A stretch of 64,000 nt of DNA from the NCBI GenBank assembly GCA_016208685.1, contig JACQXM010000018.1:1-64000 (forward strand), given 5' to 3'. This document shows, in pieces, positions 1 to 7,474 of the stretch (within the stretch, counting starts at the first letter, position 1; the number at the start of each line of letters is the position of its first letter). A program made the position numbers and the translations under genes. Source of the stretch: Planctomycetota bacterium (GTDB lineage Bacteria; Planctomycetota; Phycisphaerae; UBA1845). The notes beneath the pieces were generated by a model. That model had not been told where the DNA came from, did not search any database, and saw nothing but the letters and a program-made list of their open reading frames with translations.

Positions 1-251
1 CGGTGGCGGGCGGCTGCTTAGGATCCTTGCTGGCGGCGGATGGCAGCGACACCGGCCAGAGGTCGGGCCGCGCCCCGGCGCCGCGGCCTCGCCCGGTGCG
101 CCTGCGCGGGGCCTCCACAGGGCGGCGGGAATCCCCGGGGCGTTTATGTCATTGAGGCTTGACCTCGGGGAGACCGCGCGGTATCGCGCGAACAAGCAAA
201 CGGTTATCGGCTGTGCCTGCCATTGTGTCCGTCTTGAGGAGGTATGTTGTC
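1..251. other. Left edge, no gene supported
   Basis: No reading frame entering from the left edge looks protein-like. The last part holds the Shine-Dalgarno sequence AGGAGGT at 237-243 that serves the first gene. Confidence 0.4.
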
Positions 252-1622
252 ATGCCCAGAACCAGTCAGTGCAGGCTCATTATGCGCGCTGGCTTGGTCG
301 TCGTTTGTGCCACCTGGTGTGTGACACGGGCTGAGCCGCGGATCGAGCTGCGGCCGCGGAAAAGCAACACGCCCTACACGCTGGTGGGCACCGACACCAT
401 CAACGTGGAGCCAGGATCGAGCGTGGAGCTCGAGATCATCTTCCGCGGCTGGGGCTCAGCGCCGGGCGGTCCGCAGCTCGGCGCCCTGCTAGCAACGCTG
501 GATGGCTCCGGTTTCCTGGGTGCAAATGCGAACCCCGCGCAGCCGGGCGTAGACCTGAATCCGCGGGGGAACACGACCGAGTGCCCCCAACCTTTAGCCA
601 GCAGCCCTTCGGGAGTTTGTGCGAGAGAAGCAGGGGCCTACTTTACCTTCGACACGTGCCTGCTCACTGGTGCGGACTGCAGTTTGAGCCCTGGGATCTG
701 CTCCGGTGTAGGAAACTTCTGCGTAGACAACGCTCGGCTTGTGATCTCGTGCTGCAACCCACTGCTCGGCGTCTTGGCAGAAACGCTTGACTACGGTTGG
801 GGAGGGGCGAGCTGCATCCCGGATGTGGGCGACGTAGACCCGGGCGTGGGCGCGGACCCACTTGCGTACGGATACTTCGGGACACTCATTGTTGACACCG
901 CGGCGAACGCAGCGACCGTCTATACCCTCGGCTTCATCAGCGACGACACGGTTACGTTCATGAATGATCATCACGCCGCGCCGATAACCGGCGTGACGCT
1001 CGCCCCCGCGAAAATCAACGTCGGGCGCGGCACCTATTGGGCGCCGAAGAACCGCCATATCACCTTCGATCCTACGCCCTACGCCGGTCAGTCGGTGGCC
1101 TTCAAGGTCTCGCGCACGTTCCCGCCCGCGGGCGGAATCGGGTGGGTCGGCGACCCGAACGCCAACGACGTAGCGCGGGTGGTGGCGGCTCCGGTAACGC
1201 GCACGCAATGGGCGGCCGCGGCCGTTCACGTAGGGGGCTGCGAGATCATCCCCGACGCTGAGTATGCCATCGAGCCGATCGGCGATTCCGGCCCGGTGGG
1301 GCCGCCGATGACCGTGTCTACCAACCCGCGGCCCTCGCCGAAGTTCTGGGGCGACGCGGTGGGGATTTACGACGGCGCCCGTTGGACGCCGCCCAACGGG
1401 CTGGTCAACATCAACGACGTTTACACCATCGCCCAGACCTGGGTGGGCGTCGAGCCCCAGCGCCCGCACCCCGCGGTCTCCGATATCATGGGTACCAGCG
1501 CCACGGACCCGTGCCTGAACGGCGTGGTGAACATCGCCGACGTCTTCCTGGAGCTTAAAGCGTTTCAGGGTAACCCGTACCCGTTCGTCACGGACCCGGC
1601 GATGTGCCCGCCGTGCCCGTAG
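252..1622 (+). CDS. Secreted protein with C-terminal PKNR/AFQG module
   Basis: This is a 456-residue exported protein of unknown function. The start at 252 is chosen because a perfect AGGAGGT lies 8 bases upstream and because it puts a signal peptide (hydrophobic RAGLVVVCATWCVTRA) at the N-terminus; an in-frame ATG at 159 has neither. Residues about 30-260 resemble a cohesin-like beta domain (INVEPGSSVELEI, then a GTLIVDTA strand and a late THF/TVTF strand), which is an inference from pattern only. From nucleotide 1044 to the stop runs the recurrent module: PKNRHITF, a GWVGDPNA turn, HVGGCEIIPDA, KFWGDAVG, then two degenerate dockerin-like halves (PPNGLVNINDVY and NGVVNIADVFLELKAFQGN), ending CPPCP. 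Likely surface or extracellular. Confidence 0.8.
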   Translation: MPRTSQCRLIMRAGLVVVCATWCVTRAEPRIELRPRKSNTPYTLVGTDTINVEPGSSVELEIIFRGWGSAPGGPQLGALLATLDGSGFLGANANPAQPGVDLNPRGNTTECPQPLASSPSGVCAREAGAYFTFDTCLLTGADCSLSPGICSGVGNFCVDNARLVISCCNPLLGVLAETLDYGWGGASCIPDVGDVDPGVGADPLAYGYFGTLIVDTAANAATVYTLGFISDDTVTFMNDHHAAPITGVTLAPAKINVGRGTYWAPKNRHITFDPTPYAGQSVAFKVSRTFPPAGGIGWVGDPNANDVARVVAAPVTRTQWAAAAVHVGGCEIIPDAEYAIEPIGDSGPVGPPMTVSTNPRPSPKFWGDAVGIYDGARWTPPNGLVNINDVYTIAQTWVGVEPQRPHPAVSDIMGTSATDPCLNGVVNIADVFLELKAFQGNPYPFVTDPAMCPPCP

Positions 1623-1806
1623 GCGGACCCGCCAGTATTCGCGCGGAGCTCCTGCACTCGCCAGCGCTGCAGGGTGAGAGTATCTGAATCGCCTTGGACC
1701 AACCGTCTTGAGGAGTGGATGTAGCGCTGGGAATGTAGTCGTACAACTGATGGATGCAGTTGCTGATGTCGTTGGTGTCTGGTGTGTGTGCCGGGGGAGA
1801 CAAGCC

Positions 1807-2397
1807 ATGCGGAAGGTTACAGCGTTTCTTGTATGTGGCACTACGGCAGCGTTAGTTGGGTATCTGGCGGGCGAGGCGCGATTCGTTTCTTCTCGTGATC
1901 CGTACAGCGAACGGGGCGGGGAGCTTCATGCGAAATCCTTTGTAGTCGTTGACGATAGTGGCAAGGAGTGTGCGAGATTTGGCTTGGCGACAAGTGGGCT
2001 TGGTAAAGTCGGCGGCGAGTCGTTGCTAGAACTTGGGATTTCCCGCGACATGACCCCTGTCGTGGTAGCTCGTAGTGATACTGGTGAGCGACGCATTGGG
2101 CTGACGGTCACAAAATCGGGAGCAGTTGGCCTAGCACTCTACGATACTTCAAGAACTCAGCGTTGTGGGCTGTTCCTCGAGGCCGACGGGAGTCCGCAGG
2201 TGCTGCTGAACGACAGTAACGGAAGGGCACGCGCGCAGCTGTCCGTTGATCGTGAAGGGGTCTCCGCTCTGGACCTGCGGGATGGCAACGAGAAGGGAGG
2301 CATGGTTCTCCAGGTCGATCGTCAAGGAAAAACAGTCGCGACGACGCTCAATGGCAAGGAAGAGCAAGGTGACGCACATAAGGAGAGAAGCCCCTGA
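1807..2397 (+). CDS. Exported hypothetical protein with short beta repeats
   Basis: This 196-residue protein is not assigned to a family. Start 1807 has GGGGAGA six bases upstream and gives an N-terminal hydrophobic segment (TAFLVCGTTAALVGYLAG) that is probably a signal anchor. The rest is a run of short units of the form L-x-D-x-x-G-x-x-R, for example VVDDSGKECARFGL, LNDSNGRARAQLS and LRDGNEKGGMVLQV, suggesting a repetitive beta-sheet. The C-terminus is charged (KEEQGDAHKERSP). The gene is visibly less GC-rich than its neighbours, which may mean recent acquisition. The stop codon sits in the loop of a hairpin. Confidence 0.7.
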   Translation: MRKVTAFLVCGTTAALVGYLAGEARFVSSRDPYSERGGELHAKSFVVVDDSGKECARFGLATSGLGKVGGESLLELGISRDMTPVVVARSDTGERRIGLTVTKSGAVGLALYDTSRTQRCGLFLEADGSPQVLLNDSNGRARAQLSVDREGVSALDLRDGNEKGGMVLQVDRQGKTVATTLNGKEEQGDAHKERSP

Positions 2398-2404
2398 GGG
2401 GCTT
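2388..2404. terminator. Hairpin between convergent genes
   Basis: AAGCCCC, loop TGA, GGGGCTT: a perfect 7-bp stem whose loop is the stop codon of the upstream + gene. No clear T-run follows on the + strand; on the minus strand TCTCTCC follows. It lies between the ends of two convergent genes, so a bidirectional role is plausible. Confidence 0.4.
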
Positions 2405-2452
2405 GGGAAAACGGTATGGAGCGACGTATAGCCGCGTGGGGGCCGACGGTGT

Positions 2453-5278
2453 TCAAGGCGCAGGGGATGCGGTTCCCGGCGCTTCGGCGCGCAACTCGGC
2501 GATGGCCTGCTCCACCTTGGCGCGGCGGGCGGGGGCGTCGGCGGGGATGAGGCCCAGGGCGCGATCGAGGACGGCCAGTGCCTCTTGCGGTTCACCGTTG
2601 CGCTTCAGCGCGGCGGCGAGGGATTGCAGGGCGCCGACATGAGCGCCGTCGCCGGCGCCGGCGGCGCGGCGGGCGACTTCGAGCGCCCTCACTGGATCGC
2701 GCAGCGACTCGATCTCGCAGTCCAGCAACTCGTTGGCGTACGCCGAGAGTAGCGCCGGCGAGGCATCTTCTGCCTGGCTCCCGGCCTCCAGGGCGCGGAG
2801 GTACTCCTCAAGCACTTCGCGAAGGCCGTCCTGATCGCCCATGCGCCGCAGCACGGCCAGCGTCGCCGCGCCCCAGCGTTGCACGTGGAAGTGCGCGGGG
2901 CCGTAGCGCACCTGGCCGCGGTGCAGCACGGAACGGTAGAGCTCGGCGGCCTCCGGCAGGCGCTCCTGGTGCTCCAACGCGCGGGCGAGTGAGAAGGTGG
3001 AGTCGAGTACGTCCACATGGTCGTGTTCCATGATGCGCTGCCGGCGCTCGAGGACGTCGCGATGAATGCGCTCGGCCTCGACGGGATCCCCCTGTTCGTC
3101 ACGGACGTTCGCGAGGTTGGCGCTGGTACGCAGGGTTTCCGGGTGGTCTTCACCCAGACGCCGGCGGCGGATGTCCAGCGATCGCTCCAGGCACTCCCCC
3201 CCCATTTGAAGGCCTTCGGGCCCGGGGTGGCTCTTTCGCAGGACGGTTCCGAGGTTGTTGAGGGCGTAGGCGGTGTCGGCGCTGTCCTCACCGCTGAGCC
3301 TGACGTAGGTGTCGACGACTTGGCGGAGGATCTCCTCGGCCTCGCGGTGACGCCGCTGGTCGTGCAGCACCAACGCGAGGTTGTGTCGGGTGATCTCAGT
3401 CCTCCGCGGGTCGGCGTCGGGATGCTGGGCGCGGATGTCGAGGGCCTTGTGGTAGGCAGCCTCGGCCTCAGCGAAACGGCCCTGCCGCTTGCGCAGGATG
3501 CCCAGGTCGCCGTAGGCGTCGGAAGCGATCAGGTGATCCTCACCGACGTGTTGCGCCAGGATCGCCAGCCATTCGTCAAGGAGGGCCGCGGCGTCCTCGA
3601 GCTTCCAGCGTGCCAAGGCGACCTGGACGCGGGCGTGGCGCAGGTCGTTGAGCAGCGGATCGGCGGGGTCGAGGGCATCGGCGTAGGCGCGGACGGCGGG
3701 CAGAAGGTGCTTCTCCGCCTCCTCGTAGGCGCCGAGCTGGAAGTAGGTGCGTCCGAGGGTGCCGCGGATGGAGGCGTGCACCAGGGGTTCGCGCAGAAAG
3801 CGCGTCTCGATGGCCTGCGCGGCCTTGTCCAGGACATCGCGCAGCTTGGTGTCATGGGTGGCCCCGGAGTCGGGATTCGCCTGGCCCAGCAGGTCTTTGT
3901 TGAGGAAGTCGTTGACCGCCTGGGCCACGATCCGTTGCCGCTCGGATTCCGCCAGCGCGCGGGTGCGCGAGATGGCGAGCGCCGTACTGGTGGCAGCGCC
4001 GACGATGAGTATGACGAGCGTGGCGCAGGCGACCGCGACCACGCCGCGGTTGCGGCGCGCGAACTTACGGAACTGGTAGGCCGCGCTGCTGGGGCGCGCC
4101 GAGATTGGCTCGTCGGCAAGGAAGCGACGCACGTCGGCGGCGAGATCGGAGGCGGAGGTGAAGCGGCGCCCCGGCTCCTTCTCCAGCGCTTTGCGCACGA
4201 TGGTGTCGAGGTCGCCGCGGAAAGCGCGGTTGACGGTTCCCAGCGGCGGCGGGTCTTCCTCCGTGATGGCGCGGGCCGCGGCGGCGATGCCTTTGTCGGC
4301 GACGTCGAAGGGGACCCGTCCGGCGAGCAGCTCGTAGAGCAGGACGCCGAGCGAATATACGTCGGAGCGGGTGTCGATCTCACGGGCGTCGCCGGAGACC
4401 TGCTCGGGGCTCATGTAGGGCAGCGTGCCGACGACCTGGCCGGCCTGGGTGTGCATGGTCGTCGCCTGCACATCGGAGTCGGTGGCGCGAGCCACGCCGA
4501 AGTCGAGCACTTTGGGCAGGGCGGGAAGCGACGAGTAAGAGGGGCCGCGAATGGTAGAGGCGTAGGGGGGCGCGGTGGTTGGTGGGACGCCCGGGGAATC
4601 GTGGAGGCCGTCGGGAACCACCAGGATGTTCGCGGGTTTCAGATCACGGTGCACCACGCCTTTCTGGTGGGCATAGTGCACGGCATCGCAGACGCGGGCG
4701 AAGAGCTCGAGCCGCTTGCGGACATCGATCCCTTCGCGAACGACGAAGTTCATCAGCGGCGGACCGTCGACGAGTTCCATGGCGAAGAAGGGGCGCGGGC
4801 CACTGCCGTCGTCGTACATGCCGGCCTCGTGGATTTGCGCGATGCCGGGATGTTTGAGGCGGCCGAGGATGGCGGCCTCGAGCTCGAAGCGGCGTAGCGC
4901 GTCGCCGCCGCGGAGGTTCTGCCGCATCACCTTCAGCGCCACTTCGCGCCGCGGATTCTCCTGCTCCGCCCGGTAGACGATGCCCATGCCGCCTTCGCCC
5001 ATTCGGTCGAGAATGCGGTAGCGACCGATGCGCGCCGGGAGCGGGGCCGTGGCGACCTCGCGGGCGAGGTCGTGGGCGGGCCGATCCAGGAAGGTGCCGC
5101 TGGCCGCCTCATAGTGCTGCACGAGCGACGCAACCTCCCGGCGCAGGGCCTCGTCGCCGGGGCACGCGCGCATCAGCAACTCGGGCCGCTGCTCTGGTGG
5201 AGTGTCGAGAACACGATGATAGAGTGCCTCGATTTCCCGTTCGCGGCTGTCACCTTCCATCATTCTCCGTCTCCGCAT
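2453..5278 (-). CDS. Serine/threonine protein kinase with TM segment and TPR repeats
   Basis: This is a membrane-anchored Hanks-type kinase. The kinase domain spans about residues 85-385: Gly loop GEGGMG 94-99, Lys116, catalytic HRDLKPAN 210-217, DFG 259-261 and SPE 290-292, so all key residues are present. An insert of about 30 residues rich in Pro, Ser and Thr separates the HRD and DFG motifs. One transmembrane segment (about 412-434) is followed by an extracytoplasmic TPR region (about 480-900). The gene overlaps the end of the upstream ECF sigma gene, so the two are probably translationally coupled. ATG codons at 5263 and 5260, with GGAG upstream, are equally good starts. Planctomycete ECF sigma factors are known to pair with Ser/Thr kinases, so this kinase probably controls the adjacent sigma factor. 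Confidence 0.92.
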   Translation of the reverse strand: MRRRRMMEGDSREREIEALYHRVLDTPPEQRPELLMRACPGDEALRREVASLVQHYEAASGTFLDRPAHDLAREVATAPLPARIGRYRILDRMGEGGMGIVYRAEQENPRREVALKVMRQNLRGGDALRRFELEAAILGRLKHPGIAQIHEAGMYDDGSGPRPFFAMELVDGPPLMNFVVREGIDVRKRLELFARVCDAVHYAHQKGVVHRDLKPANILVVPDGLHDSPGVPPTTAPPYASTIRGPSYSSLPALPKVLDFGVARATDSDVQATTMHTQAGQVVGTLPYMSPEQVSGDAREIDTRSDVYSLGVLLYELLAGRVPFDVADKGIAAAARAITEEDPPPLGTVNRAFRGDLDTIVRKALEKEPGRRFTSASDLAADVRRFLADEPISARPSSAAYQFRKFARRNRGVVAVACATLVILIVGAATSTALAISRTRALAESERQRIVAQAVNDFLNKDLLGQANPDSGATHDTKLRDVLDKAAQAIETRFLREPLVHASIRGTLGRTYFQLGAYEEAEKHLLPAVRAYADALDPADPLLNDLRHARVQVALARWKLEDAAALLDEWLAILAQHVGEDHLIASDAYGDLGILRKRQGRFAEAEAAYHKALDIRAQHPDADPRRTEITRHNLALVLHDQRRHREAEEILRQVVDTYVRLSGEDSADTAYALNNLGTVLRKSHPGPEGLQMGGECLERSLDIRRRRLGEDHPETLRTSANLANVRDEQGDPVEAERIHRDVLERRQRIMEHDHVDVLDSTFSLARALEHQERLPEAAELYRSVLHRGQVRYGPAHFHVQRWGAATLAVLRRMGDQDGLREVLEEYLRALEAGSQAEDASPALLSAYANELLDCEIESLRDPVRALEVARRAAGAGDGAHVGALQSLAAALKRNGEPQEALAVLDRALGLIPADAPARRAKVEQAIAELRAEAPGTASPAP

Positions 5279-5837
5279 TCATCAGGTCCTTGTGCAGGCG
5301 AGCGACGATGTAGCGCCATTCCCGATCGATAGTGGGTACGGACAGGCCGAGCACGGCGGCGGTCTCGTCCCGCGTAAGCCCGGCGAAGAAGCGCAACATG
5401 ACGATCTGCGCCTTGCGCGGGTCGCTGCGCTGCAAGCGCTCGATGGCCTGGTCCATAGCCAGGATGTCCTCCACCGGGCTGGCCAGCGGGACATCGAAAT
5501 CCTCAAGAGTCATTCGCTTTTTGTCGCCGCCGCGCTTCAAACGTTTTTTTCTGCGGGCCTGATCGACCAGCACCTGGCGCATGGATTCGGCGGCGGCGGC
5601 GAAGAAGTGTGCCCGGTTGTCCCAGCCCGGGTCGCGGTCCCCCACCAGTCGCATGAAAGCCTCGTGCACCAGGGCCGTGGGTTGCAGGGTGTTGCCCGGC
5701 GGGAGGCCGGCCATGCGAGAACGGGCCAGGCGGCGCAACTCGTCGTACACCAAAGGCAGTAATTCGGCCGCCGCCTGCCGGTCCCCCCGCCCCGTGGCTT
5801 GCAGGATCTCGGTCAACCGGTTCCCGGCGTCGGTCAT
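5250..5837 (-). CDS. ECF-type RNA polymerase sigma factor
   Basis: This 195-residue sigma-70 family protein is of the planctomycete-rich ECF group that I associate with the TIGR02999-type family. Region 2 is seen around LVYDELRRLARSRM, HEAFMRLV and RAHFFAAAAESMRQVLVD; a basic linker RRKKRLKRGGDKK follows; region 4 has VMLRFFAGLTRDETAAVLGL and a helix-turn-helix (LSVPTIDREWRYIVARL). It lies upstream of and overlaps the kinase gene, and no anti-sigma gene is adjacent, so phosphorylation by the kinase is the likely control. A promoter candidate lies about 90 bases upstream. Confidence 0.93.
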   Translation of the reverse strand: MTDAGNRLTEILQATGRGDRQAAAELLPLVYDELRRLARSRMAGLPPGNTLQPTALVHEAFMRLVGDRDPGWDNRAHFFAAAAESMRQVLVDQARRKKRLKRGGDKKRMTLEDFDVPLASPVEDILAMDQAIERLQRSDPRKAQIVMLRFFAGLTRDETAAVLGLSVPTIDREWRYIVARLHKDLMNAETENDGR

Positions 5838-5925
5838 GGCCTGCTTCTCCCCGTTTGTTGATAGCCTCCGTGGACGTTCGGCGAATGGTTCTGGTGACAG
5901 GGTGGGCCACGGTCAGCCGGTGGGC

Positions 5926-5953
5926 ATTGTACCAACCGAAGCCGACCGGCCAA
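5926..5953 (-). promoter_or_regulatory. Candidate promoter of the sigma/kinase operon
   Basis: Read on the minus strand: TTGGCC (5953-5948), a 16-base spacer, then TACAAT (5931-5926), about 90 bases upstream of the sigma factor start. It matches a housekeeping -35/-10 pattern. Confidence 0.4.
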
Positions 5954-6018
5954 TGACGTAGCGGGAAACGGGATACGGCGCCGGGCTGCCGCGCTCGGAA
6001 ATGCCACAGAGACATCAT

Positions 6019-7401
6019 ATGAACACTCGCGTAACGAGGCTTGCGGCGCTGATGGGCGGGCTTTGCGCTTCGGCGCAACCGCTCTCCGCGGGGCAGATCG
6101 CAACGGCGTTTACGTATCAAGGGCAGCTCAAGGTGGCAGGACTCCCGGCGGAAGGTGCGTTCGACATGAGCTTCTCGCTTTATGACGCCGCCGGTGGCGG
6201 CGATCGGCGGGGCGGCCCGCTGGTGTTCGACGGAATGGCGGGCAACGCCGCGCCGGTGGCGGTCGCTAAGGGGTTGTTCCAGGTCGCCCTCGACTTTGGC
6301 GCAGTGTTCGACGGTACGCAGCTCTGGCTCCAGGTCGAAGTGCGTCCGCATGGCGACAGCGCCTACACGCCCTTGTCGCCACGGCAAGCGCTTACCGCGG
6401 CGCCGTTGGCGCTCTATGCGCTCGGCGGCCCCGGAGGAAGCAGCGTCTGGACGGCGAACGGAAGCGACATCCACAACACCAACACCGGTCGTGTGGGGAT
6501 CGGAACCGACACGCCCACGGCGCTGCTTCACGTGGCCGGCGACATTCGGTCCGACGGCACCCTCGGCCTGGCAGCGCACAATCCCGGCAACGGCGACGCG
6601 GTCGCGGCGTTGGGATGGTTCAACGACGTAGCGCGGATTCGCATCGGCGGCAATGGAGCGGGCGCGAGCAACGGCTTGGACATTCAACGCACGGGCGATC
6701 GCAGTCTGATGCGCATCCTCCACAACGGCAACGTGGGAATCGGAACCATCGATCCCGGCGCCGACCTGCACGTGGTCGGCGACGGAGCGCAGACCGCGCT
6801 GCGCGTGACCAACAGTGCGAGCTGTAGCGGAAGCACCAATACGGGTCTGATCGTGGGCGACGTATGCGGGTCGGGGCGGGCGGCGACGTTCTACGGAGTG
6901 ACTTCCAGCACGCTGGTCACCATCGCCAACGACGGCAGTGGCCTCGCCGCCGGATTCGGTGGCGACGTGGTGTTCAGCGGCGACGTGGGTGTGGGGGCGT
7001 CTTCACCGTCCGCCAGGCTCCACGTCGACGGCGGTAGCGACGCCGCGCCATCGCGAGGAGGTTACATTGTCGCCGGCGACGTCGACGGGCTGAACCTCGC
7101 GATCGACAACAATGAGATCATGGCCCGCAACAACGGGGTTGCGGCGCCGCTGTACCTGAACGCCGGAGGCGGCGAGGTCGTCCTCGGCGGCCCGCTGGAC
7201 ATCGGCTACGAGATCGTGACGGGCGGCGGCTCGGCGTTGTGCCCGGGCGGTAAGAGACCCATCGCCGGGGGTTGCCAGATCGGCGGCGACGCCGAAGTTC
7301 GAGCCAGTTTTCCCTACAACAACGGGTGGCCCTGCGAAGTCGGCGACCAATCAGGTTTCATCACACTGAGGACCTACGTCATCTGTGTGAATATCAAATG
7401 A
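6019..7401 (+). CDS. Secreted tail-fibre-like repeat protein
   Basis: This 460-residue exported protein starts at 6019 (ATG 6001 is also in frame), giving a signal peptide ending near CASAQPLSAG. It opens with FTYQGQLKVAGLPAEGAFDM, a motif seen at the start of many planctomycete secreted proteins. Three repeats of the type GRVGIGTDTPTALLHV (at about residues 155, 240 and 325) resemble the beta-prism units of phage tail fibres and bacterial surface adhesins. No intramolecular chaperone or peptidase S74 domain is evident; the end is Cys-containing (CPGGKRPIAGGCQIGG). The role is probably surface exposure or adhesion, by inference. Confidence 0.75.
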   Translation: MNTRVTRLAALMGGLCASAQPLSAGQIATAFTYQGQLKVAGLPAEGAFDMSFSLYDAAGGGDRRGGPLVFDGMAGNAAPVAVAKGLFQVALDFGAVFDGTQLWLQVEVRPHGDSAYTPLSPRQALTAAPLALYALGGPGGSSVWTANGSDIHNTNTGRVGIGTDTPTALLHVAGDIRSDGTLGLAAHNPGNGDAVAALGWFNDVARIRIGGNGAGASNGLDIQRTGDRSLMRILHNGNVGIGTIDPGADLHVVGDGAQTALRVTNSASCSGSTNTGLIVGDVCGSGRAATFYGVTSSTLVTIANDGSGLAAGFGGDVVFSGDVGVGASSPSARLHVDGGSDAAPSRGGYIVAGDVDGLNLAIDNNEIMARNNGVAAPLYLNAGGGEVVLGGPLDIGYEIVTGGGSALCPGGKRPIAGGCQIGGDAEVRASFPYNNGWPCEVGDQSGFITLRTYVICVNIK

Positions 7402-7474
7402 CGGCGGGTACCCGAACCACCAGTCCCGGCGCCCAGGGTCGTCACACGTAAATACACGAAAGGAAGTCGGCATC

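Noticed and set aside
594-1841. Long open frame antisense to the first secreted protein
   Set aside because: It is Arg- and Val-rich shadow coding of a gene with signal peptide, ribosome site and a recurrent module; it has no family pattern.
3017-4897. 626-codon open frame antisense to the kinase
   Set aside because: The opposite strand has a complete kinase active site; the antisense frame is a high-GC artefact.
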